Shown: positions 25,837 to 34,564 of the stretch, one piece after another | Layout of the letters: each line of letters starts with the position of its first letter | Numbering within the stretch: the first letter of the stretch is position 1 | Source: Microbacterium sp. H83 | GTDB lineage: Bacteria; Actinomycetota; Actinomycetes; Actinomycetales; Microbacteriaceae | Reading direction: 5' to 3' | Assembly: GCF_001650405.1 (NCBI RefSeq) | Contig: NZ_LWCU01000007.1 | Span: 26,979 to 90,978, forward strand | DNA: 64,000 bases | Translations under genes and position numbers: made by a program | The notes under the pieces: generated by a model | What the model was told of the DNA's origin: nothing | Databases searched by the model: none | Seen by the model: only the letters and a program-made list of their open reading frames with translations

Positions 25837-26850
25837 TCAGCGCGGCGGAGCGACGGAGTCACGGCGCACGAGCACCGGTGCGACCGGCGCGAGGTCGGAT
25901 GCCGGCGCCACCCCGCCCTCCGCCAGAGCCGCCGCGACCGCGCGGCGGGCCAGCTCGTCGAAGTCCTGTCGCACGGTGGTGAGCTGCGGCCAGTAGTACG
26001 CCGCGTCCGGGATGTCGTCGAACCCGACCACGCTGATGTCGCCCGGCACCGAGAGCCCCGCTTCGTGCAACCCGCCGAGCAGCCCGAGAGCCATCTGGTC
26101 GTTCGCTGCGAAGACCGCGGTGACGCCGGATGCCCGCACCTCGGCCACCGCCGCGTACCCGGAGCCGGCGGTCCAATCCCCCTCGATCACCGGTCCCGGC
26201 GTCAGCCCGCGGGCGGCGAGCTCTGCCGCGAATCCGTCCGCGCGGGATTCCGCCTCCAGCCAGTCGGCGGGCCCGGCGAGATGCGCGATGCGCGTGTGCC
26301 CCGCATCGGCGAGCGCGGCGACGGCGAGACGGGCGCCGGCGGCCTGATCGACCGAGAGGCCCCGCGCTCCGCGGTCTGCCGAGTGCAGCGTCACGACGGG
26401 CACCCCGATGCGCAGCGCGTCCAGGGCCTCGAGCGTGCGAGCGTGCGGGGCGACGACGACGATCCCCTCGACCCCCTGCATCACGAGGTGGTCGACGGCG
26501 GCGACGACGGCGTCCGCATCGCCCGCATCCGCGAATGCCGCGCTCACCCAGTAGCCCGACCGCCGGGCCGATGCCTCGAGAGCCGCGATGCTGCGGGACG
26601 GCCCGTACTGCAGTGCGTCCGAGGCGAGCACGCCGAGCGTGCGCGACCGACGAGTGCCGAGGGCGCGCGCCGCGTTGTTCATGCGGTAGCCGAGCTCGTC
26701 CATCGCGGCGACGACCCGCTCCCGCGTCTCGATCGCGACCTCGGGATGGTCGTTGAGCACTCGTGACACCGTCTGCCGAGAGACCCCGGCGAGCGCCGCC
26801 ACATCGCGGACTCCGACGGTCCGTCGCGGCTGGCTGCTCATGTCACTCAC
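25837..26850 (-). CDS. araR: LacI-family regulator of the arabinose operon
   Basis: 337 aa. The HTH and hinge lie at the N-terminus (VGVRDVAALAGVSRQTVSRV, residues about 11-30, then the minor-groove hinge MNNAARALGTRR). The periplasmic-binding-protein-like effector domain follows, with GLSVDQAAGARLAV, VFAANDQMALGLLGGL and SVVGFDDIPDAAYYWPQLTT. A GTG at 26850 (seven bases after TACACT) or the ATG at 26841 could start it. It lies upstream of araD on the same strand; the gap holds the palindrome CTGTGACCGGTCACAG. Repression relieved by L-arabinose is inferred. Confidence 0.9.
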   Translation of the reverse strand: MSDMSSQPRRTVGVRDVAALAGVSRQTVSRVLNDHPEVAIETRERVVAAMDELGYRMNNAARALGTRRSRTLGVLASDALQYGPSRSIAALEASARRSGYWVSAAFADAGDADAVVAAVDHLVMQGVEGIVVVAPHARTLEALDALRIGVPVVTLHSADRGARGLSVDQAAGARLAVAALADAGHTRIAHLAGPADWLEAESRADGFAAELAARGLTPGPVIEGDWTAGSGYAAVAEVRASGVTAVFAANDQMALGLLGGLHEAGLSVPGDISVVGFDDIPDAAYYWPQLTTVRQDFDELARRAVAAALAEGGVAPASDLAPVAPVLVRRDSVAPPR

Positions 26851-26907
26851 GCCGACGAGTGTATGCGGAGCGGCCCGCCTCCCCCTTCGGCGTGCCACTC
26901 TGGTGAC

Positions 26908-27753
26908 ATGCGCATCGCACTCACCGGATCATCGGGCAAGCTCGGCAGCGTCGTCGCGCGGGAGCTCCGCGCCCAGGGCTACGAGGTCATCGGCATGGAC
27001 GTCTCGGGCGTCCGCGGCCCCGACTTCGTGCAGGTCGACCTCACGGATTACGGCCAGGTCATCGACGCGTTCACGGCTGTCGGCGACCGGCATGACGGCA
27101 TCGACGCCGTCGTGCACCTGGGGGCGATCCCGGCACCCGGCATCCGCAGCGACGTGGCGACTTTCCACAACAACATGCCCGCCACGTTCAACGTCTTCTG
27201 GGCGGCCGTGCGCCTCGGCATCCGCCGCATCGTCTACGCGTCGAGCGAGACCGTGCTCGGCCTGCCCTTCGACGTGCCGCCGCCCTACGTGCCCGTCGAC
27301 GAGGACTATCCGGCACGCCCGGAGTCGGTCTACTCGCTGGTCAAGACGCTCGAGGAGCAGCTGGCGAGGGAGCTCGTGCGCTGGCATCCCGACCTCTCGA
27401 TCACGGCGCTGCGCTTCTCGAACGTCATGAACCCGGAGGACTATGCCGAGTTCCCCGACTTCGACGCCGACGCCCGGCGCCGCAAGTGGAACCTCTGGGG
27501 CTACATCGACGCCCGCGACGGCGCCCAGGCCGTGCAGCGCGCCCTCGAGAGCGCCGCTCCCGGGTTCGACAACTTCATCATCGCGGCCGCCGACACGGTC
27601 ATGTCGCGGCCGAACGCCGAGCTGCTCGCCGAGGTCTTCCCCGACGTGCCGGTCGCGCGGGAGTTCACCCCGAACGAGACGCTGCTGTCGATCGACAAGG
27701 CCCGCCGCGTCCTGGGGTTCGACCCGCAGCACTCCTGGCGCGACCACGTCTGA
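26908..27753 (+). CDS. Extended SDR NAD-dependent epimerase/dehydratase family protein
   Basis: 281 aa. IALTGSSGKLGSVVARELRA is the Rossmann motif (TGxxGxxG); the catalytic triad is visible as Ser in IVYASSETVLG and YSLVK (YxxxK). LGIRRIVYASSETVLG, PDLSITALRFSNVMNPEDY and WGYIDARDGAQAVQRAL resemble uronate dehydrogenases and sugar-nucleotide epimerases. The ATG at 26908 has CACTCT six bases upstream. It is divergent from araR, so control by the same repressor is possible, but no copy of the araD palindrome is seen here. Role in sugar oxidation likely, exact substrate unknown. Confidence 0.85.
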   Translation: MRIALTGSSGKLGSVVARELRAQGYEVIGMDVSGVRGPDFVQVDLTDYGQVIDAFTAVGDRHDGIDAVVHLGAIPAPGIRSDVATFHNNMPATFNVFWAAVRLGIRRIVYASSETVLGLPFDVPPPYVPVDEDYPARPESVYSLVKTLEEQLARELVRWHPDLSITALRFSNVMNPEDYAEFPDFDADARRRKWNLWGYIDARDGAQAVQRALESAAPGFDNFIIAAADTVMSRPNAELLAEVFPDVPVAREFTPNETLLSIDKARRVLGFDPQHSWRDHV

Positions 27754-27786
27754 TCGCTGCCCGGTCCCGCACCGGCCGGGTACGCG

Positions 27787-28809
27787 TCACCGCCGCGGGA
27801 TCGTCGACCCCCGGATCACGAGCCGCACCGGCAGGTGGTGCGCGCCCTCGCCGACGTCGATCCCGTCGATCGCGTCGAACACCCGCAGCGCCGCCTGACG
27901 CCCGAGCTGCTGCAGGTTCGCGTCGATGCTGGTGAGCTCGGGACGCGCGTTCGTCGCGAGGACCTCCCAGTTGTCGTAGCCGATCACCGCGAGGTCGTCG
28001 GGGACGCCGCGACCGAGATCCCGTGCCGAGTCGAGCACGCCACGGGCGATCTGGTCCGATCCGCAGAAGATCGCATCGATGTCGGGATGCTGCTGCAGCA
28101 GCATCGCCGCGGCATCCCGCCCCCAGTGCTCGGTCCACTCCGAGAACATCGGCTCGCCGACGAGCTCGAGCCCCGCCTCGCCGAGCGCCGCGCGGGCGCC
28201 CGCGAGGCGGTCCTGAGCCGCGGCGTACGCGGGGTCGCCCGAGATGTGCGCGATGCGGCGTCGGCCGCACGAGAGCAGGTGCTCGATCGCGAGACGCCCG
28301 CCCGCGTAGTTGTCGGGCGTCAGCGAGAGATCGCTCGGATCGTCCGACGGGGCGTACGCGTAGACGACCGGCACGGGGATGTCCTGACCGAGCGACGGCC
28401 GCGGATCGGTCTGCCGCCCCACCACGATGATCCCGTCGACCCGGCGGCTGAGCAGCTCGCGGAGGTGGTGCTGCTCGCGGATCGCGTCGCCGCGCGCATC
28501 GCAGAGGAACACGTTGATGCGCCCGGCTCCGAAGGCGTCCTCCGCGCCCATCAGGATCGGGATCATGAAGCGGCCCTCGAGGTCGCTCGTGAGCAGGCCG
28601 ACGGTGCCGGTGCGCCCGGCCAGCAGACCTCGCGCCATCGCGTTCGGCGTGAACGACAGCTCCTCGGCGATCGCCTGCACCTTCGCGCGAGTCTTGGCCG
28701 ACACATCGCCGCGGTCATTGAGCGCCTTGGATGCCGTCGAGATCGACACCCCGGCGCGTGCGGCGACGTCTCCGAGGGTCACCGCCCGGGATCCGTTCGT
28801 GTCGCTCAT
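27787..28809 (-). CDS. LacI-family regulator of the GH127/ABC operon
   Basis: 340 aa. HTH VTLGDVAARAGVSISTASKA and hinge FTPNAMARGLLAGRTG at the N-terminus, then a sugar-binding domain (LLTSDLEGRFMIPILMGAED, AHISGDPAYAAAQDRLAG, IFCGSDQIARGVLDSARDLG, VIGYDNWEVLATNARPELTS). GGGGAG stands six bases before the ATG at 28809; a much longer open frame upstream is not coding. It is divergent from the CUT1 importer operon, whose promoter carries a CGAAA-N4-TTTCG palindrome. Confidence 0.93.
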   Translation of the reverse strand: MSDTNGSRAVTLGDVAARAGVSISTASKALNDRGDVSAKTRAKVQAIAEELSFTPNAMARGLLAGRTGTVGLLTSDLEGRFMIPILMGAEDAFGAGRINVFLCDARGDAIREQHHLRELLSRRVDGIIVVGRQTDPRPSLGQDIPVPVVYAYAPSDDPSDLSLTPDNYAGGRLAIEHLLSCGRRRIAHISGDPAYAAAQDRLAGARAALGEAGLELVGEPMFSEWTEHWGRDAAAMLLQQHPDIDAIFCGSDQIARGVLDSARDLGRGVPDDLAVIGYDNWEVLATNARPELTSIDANLQQLGRQAALRVFDAIDGIDVGEGAHHLPVRLVIRGSTIPRR

Positions 28810-28847
28810 CGCTCTCCCCTGTTGCTGAAAGGTTATCGGAACAAGGG

Positions 28848-28895
28848 TTGACGCCCTCGTCGAAATCACGCTATACCTTCTCGAAAGGCTTTTCG
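28848..28895 (+). promoter_or_regulatory. Promoter and operator of the CUT1/GH127 operon
   Basis: TTGACG (28848-28853), 18-bp spacer, TATACC (28872-28877), then the palindrome CGAAAGGCTTTTCG (28882-28895) at the start of the transcript. A related weaker motif, GAAAGGTTATCG, lies at 28827-28838 on the lacI side. Confidence 0.7.
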
Positions 28896-28989
28896 TAGAT
28901 TTCGGAAAGTCGGTTCTCCCCCTCCCGGCGCTGCAGTGTCGAAGCGCCCCATCGCACCGCTCGAAGACGAGCCAAGAGGAGCTCCTTCC

Positions 28990-30285
28990 ATGAACACCAC
29001 CCGTTCCCGCGCCGCACGGCGCGCCGCCGCCGCGCTCGTCGCGGCCGGCCTCGTCGCGGGCGGCCTCGCCGCCTGCGCACCCGCCGCATCGGAGGGCTCC
29101 GACGAGCCCATCACCGCCGAGGGCACCGACGACGGCACGACGCTCACACTGTGGACCCGCGCCCCCATCGAGCGCCAGGCCAAGCTGCTGGTCGACGCGT
29201 ACAACGCGAGTCACGAGAACCAGGTCGAGCTCACGGTCGTCCCCAACGACGACTACGTCGCCAAGGTCGGAGCGGCCGCAGGATCCGGCGGACTTCCCGA
29301 CCTGTTCGCCGCCGACATCGTCTACGTGCCCAACTGGGCGCAGCAGGGACTGTTCCAGGACATCTCCGAGCAGATCGACGGACTCGACTTCAAGGACGAG
29401 ATCAACCCCGGACACCTGTCCGCGGGCACGGTCGACGACGCCGAGTACGTGCTGCCGTTCGCGCTCGACCTGTCGATGCTGTTCTGGAACAAGGAGCTCT
29501 TCGCCGAGGCCGGTCTCGACCCCGAGAAGGCGCCCGCGACGCTCGAGGAGTTCGCCGATGCCGCCATGGCCGTGCAGGCGCTGAACAAGCCCGACACCTA
29601 CGGCACCGCGACCGGCCTCAACTGCGGCGGCTGCCTGGTCTTCACCTGGTTCCCCTCGATCTGGGCATCGGGCGACGAGGTCATGAGCGACGACGGCACC
29701 GAGTCCCTGCTCGACGGCGACTCGGCCCAGGCCGTGTACGACACGTGGGCAGGACTCGAGGAGGCCGGGGCCGTGCTCCCCAGCTCGACCGACGAGGCGG
29801 GCCCGACGTGGACGGCCGCGTTCAGCGAGGGCAAGGTCGGCATCATGCCGTTCCCCGCGACGCTGCTGCCCTCCCTCGAGTTCGACGCCGGGGTCGCCGG
29901 CATTCCCGGGGTCGACGGCGGCGCCTCGACCTTCGTCGGCGGCGACGGGATCGGCGTCTCGAAGGACTCGAAGAAGGCCGCGCAGGCCTGGAACTTCCTC
30001 AACTGGATGATGTCCGAGGAGGCCCAGGTCGAGGTGCTCGCGAAGGACGGCAACGCCATCTCCCGCGGTGACCTCGCCGACAACGAGTACGCCGCCGCCG
30101 ACCCGCGTCTGGTCACGATCAACGAGGTCGCCGCCCAGGGCGACACCCCCGTGGCGCTGAACTTCCAGCAGGCGTTCAACGCCCCGGGCAGCCCGTGGCT
30201 CACCCTCATCCGCAACGCCGTGCTGAACGGCGAGGACTCCGTGCCGGCCGACAACGAGGAGATCACCGCGATCCTGTCGCAGTGA
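28990..30285 (+). CDS. CUT1 sugar ABC transporter substrate-binding lipoprotein
   Basis: 431 aa. A lipoprotein signal with lipobox GLAAC places the acylated Cys at residue 29. The mature part is a cluster-B binding protein: TLTLWTRAPIERQAKLLVDA, LFWNKELFAEAGLDPEKAPA and KVGIMPFPATLLPSLEF. It delivers an oligosaccharide to the permeases encoded next. AGGAG lies eight bases before the ATG at 28990. Given the GH127 enzyme in the same operon, beta-arabino-oligosaccharides are the best guess. A GC hairpin after the gene may let its mRNA accumulate over the permease part. Confidence 0.93.
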   Translation: MNTTRSRAARRAAAALVAAGLVAGGLAACAPAASEGSDEPITAEGTDDGTTLTLWTRAPIERQAKLLVDAYNASHENQVELTVVPNDDYVAKVGAAAGSGGLPDLFAADIVYVPNWAQQGLFQDISEQIDGLDFKDEINPGHLSAGTVDDAEYVLPFALDLSMLFWNKELFAEAGLDPEKAPATLEEFADAAMAVQALNKPDTYGTATGLNCGGCLVFTWFPSIWASGDEVMSDDGTESLLDGDSAQAVYDTWAGLEEAGAVLPSSTDEAGPTWTAAFSEGKVGIMPFPATLLPSLEFDAGVAGIPGVDGGASTFVGGDGIGVSKDSKKAAQAWNFLNWMMSEEAQVEVLAKDGNAISRGDLADNEYAAADPRLVTINEVAAQGDTPVALNFQQAFNAPGSPWLTLIRNAVLNGEDSVPADNEEITAILSQ

Positions 30286-30306
30286 TCCCCTCCACCCCGA
30301 GCGATC

Positions 30307-30333
30307 GCGGGGCGGCGCTCAGCGCCGCCCCGC
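30307..30333 (+). terminator. Intercistronic GC hairpin after the binding-protein gene
   Basis: Twelve-bp perfect stem GCGGGGCGGCGC/GCGCCGCCCCGC with a 3-nt loop and no T-run. More likely an mRNA-stabilising or attenuating hairpin than a full terminator, since the permease genes follow without another promoter. Confidence 0.65.
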
Positions 30334-30370
30334 ATCCCGCCCCCGTTCACCCTTCCCGAAAGAGGACGAG

Positions 30371-31276
30371 ATGACCCAGGCCGCACCTCCGCTGCGCCGC
30401 CGCAGACCGCGGACAGGATTCGGCGGGCCCGTCCAGGGCTGGCTGTACGCCGCGCCGACGGCGATCTTCGTCGCCCTGCTGTTCGTGGTCCCGCTCGTGC
30501 TCGTGCTCCAGATGTCGGCATCCGACTGGCCTCTGCTGAGCGGCAATCGCGGCCTCAACTTCCCCGAGAACTACACGGATGCCGTCACGCACCGCCTCTT
30601 CTGGGACAGCATCCGCTTCACCCTGCTGTACACCGTCATCACGACCGTGATCCTCATCGGCCTGGGGCTCGGACTCGCCCTTCTCGTGCAGGAGTCGACG
30701 CGGTGGAAGGGGTTCCTCCGCACGGCGTTCCTGATCCCGAGCGCACTGGGCCTCGCCTCCGCCTCGCTGCTGTTCTACGTGCTGTACTCGCCGATCGCCG
30801 GCCCCTTCGCCGACCTCATGGCGTCGTGGGGCATCACGTTCCTCGGCACCCCCGAGGGCGCGCTGTGGTCGACGATCTTCCTCATCGTGTGGCGGTACGC
30901 GGGGTTCTACATGCTGCTGATGCTCGTCGGTCTGCAGGGCATTCCGGACGACGTGTACGAGGCCGCCCGGATCGACGGCGCGAGCCGGTGGCAGACGTTC
31001 CGCGACATCACGGTGCCGCTGCTCAAGCCCACGTTCGCTCTGACCACGGTGATGTGCGTCACGGGATCGCTGCTCGCGTTCGAGCAGTTCTACATCCTCA
31101 CCAAGGGCGGCCCCGACAACAGCACCATGACGGTCGTGCAGCTGATCTACAACGTCGCCTTCCAGGGGCAGAACAGCCTCGGCATCGCGGGAGCGCTGTC
31201 GGTGATCGTGCTGCTCACCCTCATCGTCATCAACGTCTTCCAGCTGCGCGCGTTCCGCCGCACGGATGAAAGCTGA
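30371..31276 (+). CDS. CUT1 sugar ABC transporter permease (MalF-like)
   Basis: 301 aa with six membrane helices (for example AAPTAIFVALLFVVPLVLVL and TLLYTVITTVILIGLGLGLA) and the cytoplasmic EAA loop EAARIDGASRWQTFRDITVP that docks on the ATPase. AAAGAGG precedes the ATG at 30371. Second gene of a five-kb operon of binding protein, two permeases and GH127. No ATP-binding gene accompanies it, so a shared MsiK-type ATPase elsewhere is expected. Confidence 0.93.
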   Translation: MTQAAPPLRRRRPRTGFGGPVQGWLYAAPTAIFVALLFVVPLVLVLQMSASDWPLLSGNRGLNFPENYTDAVTHRLFWDSIRFTLLYTVITTVILIGLGLGLALLVQESTRWKGFLRTAFLIPSALGLASASLLFYVLYSPIAGPFADLMASWGITFLGTPEGALWSTIFLIVWRYAGFYMLLMLVGLQGIPDDVYEAARIDGASRWQTFRDITVPLLKPTFALTTVMCVTGSLLAFEQFYILTKGGPDNSTMTVVQLIYNVAFQGQNSLGIAGALSVIVLLTLIVINVFQLRAFRRTDES

Positions 31277-31281
31277 CCCTC

Positions 31282-32172
31282 ATGACCGAGACTCTGACCC
31301 GCACGATCGTCGCGCCGAACTCGCAGCCCACGATCCCCCGTTACCGGTCGAAGGCCGCGCGCGTCGTCTTCGGCATCCCGTACTGGGTGTTCACGACCGC
31401 CCTCGCCGTGATCTTCCTCTACCCGCTCATCTGGACGGGTGTCTCGTCGGTCAGCCCGATGGCCGGCACCAGCCAGACCGATGGATGGGGCTTCGGCAAC
31501 TACGCCGCCCTCGGCGAGTACCAGGCCGGCATCTGGGTCTATCTCGGCAACTCGCTGTTCGTCTCGGTGCTGACCGTCGCCCTCACGCTGTTCATCTCGC
31601 TGCTGGGCGGCTACGCGTTCGCGCGGTTCTCGTTCCCGGGCAAGAACGCCCTGTTCCTGCTGACGCTCGCGATCCTCATGGTCCCCTATGCGACGCTGCT
31701 GATCCCGCTGTACGTGATCCTCAACGCCGTCGGCCTGCAGAACTCGCTCGTCGGCGTCGCGCTCGTGATCACCATGTTCCAGCTGCCGTTCTCGATGTTC
31801 ATGATGCGCATCTCGTTCGAGTCGATCCCGAAGGAGATGGACGAGGCGGCGATGGTCGACGGATGCTCCAGCTGGGGCGCGCTCTGGCGCGTGCTGCTCC
31901 CGGCGGTCAAGCCGGGCCTCGTCACCGTCGGACTGTTCGCGTTCCTCACCGCGTGGAACGACTTCATGGCACCGCTCATCCTCATCAACGACACCAACCG
32001 CATGACGCTGCCGCTCGCGGTGGCCAGCCTCCGCGGACAGGTGCAGGGCGTCGTCGACTACGGCGCGACCGAGGCCGGGGTGGTCGTCCTGGCGCTCCCC
32101 TGCATCCTGCTCTTCCTGATCCTCCAACGACACTACGTGCGCGGCTTCATGTCCGGCGCCTTCAAGGGATGA
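31282..32172 (+). CDS. CUT1 sugar ABC transporter permease (MalG-like)
   Basis: 296 aa. VFTTALAVIFLYPLIWTGVS starts the first helix; GGYAFARFSFPGKNALFLLT is a typical MalG segment; the EAA loop reads DEAAMVDGCSSWGALWRVLL. It starts five bases after the MalF-like gene. Its stop overlaps an ATG just before the GH127 gene. It forms the heterodimeric channel with the preceding permease. Confidence 0.93.
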   Translation: MTETLTRTIVAPNSQPTIPRYRSKAARVVFGIPYWVFTTALAVIFLYPLIWTGVSSVSPMAGTSQTDGWGFGNYAALGEYQAGIWVYLGNSLFVSVLTVALTLFISLLGGYAFARFSFPGKNALFLLTLAILMVPYATLLIPLYVILNAVGLQNSLVGVALVITMFQLPFSMFMMRISFESIPKEMDEAAMVDGCSSWGALWRVLLPAVKPGLVTVGLFAFLTAWNDFMAPLILINDTNRMTLPLAVASLRGQVQGVVDYGATEAGVVVLALPCILLFLILQRHYVRGFMSGAFKG

Positions 32173-32174
32173 CC

Positions 32175-34037
32175 ATGTACGACACCACTGCACCGGCCGC
32201 CCCGGTGGTCCCCACGCGCGGCCGTCTGCGTCCGCTCGGCCTCGGCGAGGTGCGCATCACCGGCGGCTTCTGGGGCGAGCGCCAGGCCGTGAACGGCTCG
32301 GCGACGCTCTCTCACATCGAGTCGCGCCTCGAGTCGGAGGGCTGGCTGCCGAACTTCGACCGCGCCGCGGCGGGTACGCTGCCCGCCGGGCGACGTGGGC
32401 GCGAGTTCTCGGACTCGGAGGTCTACAAGTACCTCGAGGCCCTCGCGTGGGAGATCGGCCGGACGGATGCCGCGGCCGACGACGACCTCGAGCAGCGGTT
32501 CCGTGCGGTCGTCGCGCGGGTCGCGGCGGCCCAGGAGCCCGACGGGTACGTGAACACGATGTTCGGGCGCCCCGGCCAGGGCGAGCGGTGGTCGCAGCTG
32601 CAGTGGGGGCACGAGCTCTACTGCCTCGGGCACCTGTTCCAGGCGGCGGTCGCTCGGGTGCGGACGAGGCCGGATGCCGACGACGGGCTGCTCGGCATCG
32701 CCCGCCTGGCCGCCGATCTGGTGTGCGCGGAGTTCGGTCCCGACGGGCGGGACGCCGTCTGCGGGCACGCCGAGGTCGAGGCCGGACTCGCGGAGCTCGG
32801 ACGCGCGCTCGGCGAGCAGCGGTACATCGATCAGGCTGCGCTGTTCGTCGAACGCCACGGCGCCGGCTCGCTCGGGGAGATCGAGTGGGGGCGGGAGTAC
32901 TTCCAGGACGACGTCGCCGTGCGCGACGCCGAGGCTCTCCGCGGTCACGCCGTGCGTGCGAACTACCTGTCGTCGGCGGCGGTCGACGTCGCGACCGAGC
33001 TGTCGGACTCGGCGCTGCTCGACGCGCTGCGGGCGCAGTGGGATCGCACGGTCGAGCGTCGCACCTACGTCACGGGCGGTCAGGGCTCGCACCACCAGGA
33101 CGAGGCTTTCGGCGACGATTGGGAGCTGCCGCCGGACCGCGCCTATTCCGAGACCTGCGCCGGCATCGGATCGATCATGTTCTCGTGGCGGCTGCTGCTC
33201 GCGACCGGTGACGCGCACTACGCCGACCTGATCGAGCGGACGCTGTTCAACGTGGTCGCGACGTCGCCCGGCGCCGACGGTCGCTCGTTCTTCTACGCGA
33301 ACACGCTGCATCAGCGCACGCCGGGGACGCCGGCGGATCCGGATGCCACGTCGCCGCGCGCCTCGTCGTCGCTGCGGGCGCCGTGGTTCGAGGTGTCGTG
33401 CTGCCCGCCGAACGTGGCCCGCACGTTCGCGAGCCTCGCCGCCTATGTCGCGACGGCCGACGACGGCGGTGTGCAGCTGCACCAGTACGCCCCGGCATCC
33501 GTGCGGACCGCTCTGCCTGACGGGAGGGTCGTCGCGTTCGAGGTGACGACGGGGTACCCCGTCGATGGCGACGTGCGGATCGAGATCGCCGAGGATGCGG
33601 CGTTCACGCTGTCGCTGCGCGTGCCGTCGTGGGCGGAGGGCGCGGTCGTGCGGGTGCGCTCGGGCGACGCGGTCACCGAGGAGCCGACTGCTGCCGGTTC
33701 CGTCGCCGTGGCTCGGGCATTCCGCGCCGGCGATGTCGTCGAGTTGAGTCTGCCGATGACCGCGCGGGCCGTCGCACCGCATCCGATGGTGGATGCCGTC
33801 CGCGGCAGTGTCGTGATCGAGCGCGGACCGGAGGTGCTGGCACTCGAGTCCGTCGATCTCGGCTCCGATGTGGGCGAGGCCGTCGTCGCCGGCGACCCGG
33901 TCGAGCGCGACGGTCAGGTGGTGCTGCCGGTGCGCCGGCGCTCCTCCGGCGATGTGGTGGACACCCCGCTCGTGGCGTATCACGACTGGGCTCGTCGCGG
34001 TCCTTCGACGATGAGGGTGTGGATCCCGACCGTGTGA
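32175..34037 (+). CDS. GH127 beta-L-arabinofuranosidase
   Basis: 620 aa, DUF1680/GH127 fold ((alpha/alpha)6 barrel and beta-sandwich). In the characterised Bifidobacterium HypBA1 the zinc site is Glu-x-Cys plus a Cys-Cys pair. Here these appear as SETCAG (about residue 326) and EVSCCPPN (about 408), and a Glu exactly 16 residues before the zinc-ligand Glu (QDEAFG) matches the acid/base position. It releases beta-L-arabinofuranose, known from hydroxyproline-linked plant glycans. No signal peptide is seen, so it acts inside the cell after import by the adjacent ABC system. The ATG at 32175 has AAGGGA at ideal spacing; another at 32169 overlaps the permease stop. Confidence 0.93.
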   Translation: MYDTTAPAAPVVPTRGRLRPLGLGEVRITGGFWGERQAVNGSATLSHIESRLESEGWLPNFDRAAAGTLPAGRRGREFSDSEVYKYLEALAWEIGRTDAAADDDLEQRFRAVVARVAAAQEPDGYVNTMFGRPGQGERWSQLQWGHELYCLGHLFQAAVARVRTRPDADDGLLGIARLAADLVCAEFGPDGRDAVCGHAEVEAGLAELGRALGEQRYIDQAALFVERHGAGSLGEIEWGREYFQDDVAVRDAEALRGHAVRANYLSSAAVDVATELSDSALLDALRAQWDRTVERRTYVTGGQGSHHQDEAFGDDWELPPDRAYSETCAGIGSIMFSWRLLLATGDAHYADLIERTLFNVVATSPGADGRSFFYANTLHQRTPGTPADPDATSPRASSSLRAPWFEVSCCPPNVARTFASLAAYVATADDGGVQLHQYAPASVRTALPDGRVVAFEVTTGYPVDGDVRIEIAEDAAFTLSLRVPSWAEGAVVRVRSGDAVTEEPTAAGSVAVARAFRAGDVVELSLPMTARAVAPHPMVDAVRGSVVIERGPEVLALESVDLGSDVGEAVVAGDPVERDGQVVLPVRRRSSGDVVDTPLVAYHDWARRGPSTMRVWIPTV

Positions 34038-34117
34038 GCTGCGTCAGCGATCAGGGGTTCGCGGTCGAAGACGGAGGACGTGAGATCAGATCGGATGGTG
34101 CACGCAAGCGTTGCTCG

Positions 34118-34564
34118 TCACTCATCGGGATCGAGCTTCTTGAATTCGATGCTTGTTATGCCCTCTACGTCGCCGAAGCGCAGGGTCCCGATCGGGAAGG
34201 GGACGGCCATCGTGACTGGGTCGACGCGACGACCACCGTATTCCGCGCGGCTGAATCGCAAGCGAATCTCCGGACCATCGTCGATCCACCATTGACCAGT
34301 GGCAAGGAAGAGATCACCACCCGAGCGATAGTCGGCGAGGAGGTTGTAGGAAACGTCGAACGCCCGGAACCTGCCGTCTGCGTACAGCACGACAGTGCCG
34401 CTGTCTCCTCCCGTCGCCTCCCAGACGCCGACCGGTGAGGTGACGTGGGGTGCACAGGCCGCCAGGACCGCGATGACGGACGTACCGACTGCGAAAGCAG
34501 CGAAGCGGGCGCGCCACCGACTGACCCCCCGCGCACCGGGGTTGGTGCTCTCACGCAGCATCAT
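34118..34564 (-). CDS. Small lipoprotein of unknown function
   Basis: 148 aa. The signal peptide ends in VLAAC, giving a lipid-anchored Cys at about residue 37. The mature part (GVWEATGGDSGTVVLYADGR, GQWWIDDGPEIRLRFSRAEY) looks like a small beta-barrel with a lipocalin-like feel, but I recognise no family. The start overlaps the stop of the WXG-domain gene (ATGA), so it belongs to that unit. Base composition is clearly less GC-rich than in the sugar operons around it. Confidence 0.8.
   Translation of the reverse strand: MMLRESTNPGARGVSRWRARFAAFAVGTSVIAVLAACAPHVTSPVGVWEATGGDSGTVVLYADGRFRAFDVSYNLLADYRSGGDLFLATGQWWIDDGPEIRLRFSRAEYGGRRVDPVTMAVPFPIGTLRFGDVEGITSIEFKKLDPDE

Noticed and set aside
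27754..27786. Terminator between the SDR gene and lacI
   Set aside because: Only a 5-bp CCGGT/ACCGG stem without a T-run; too weak to call.
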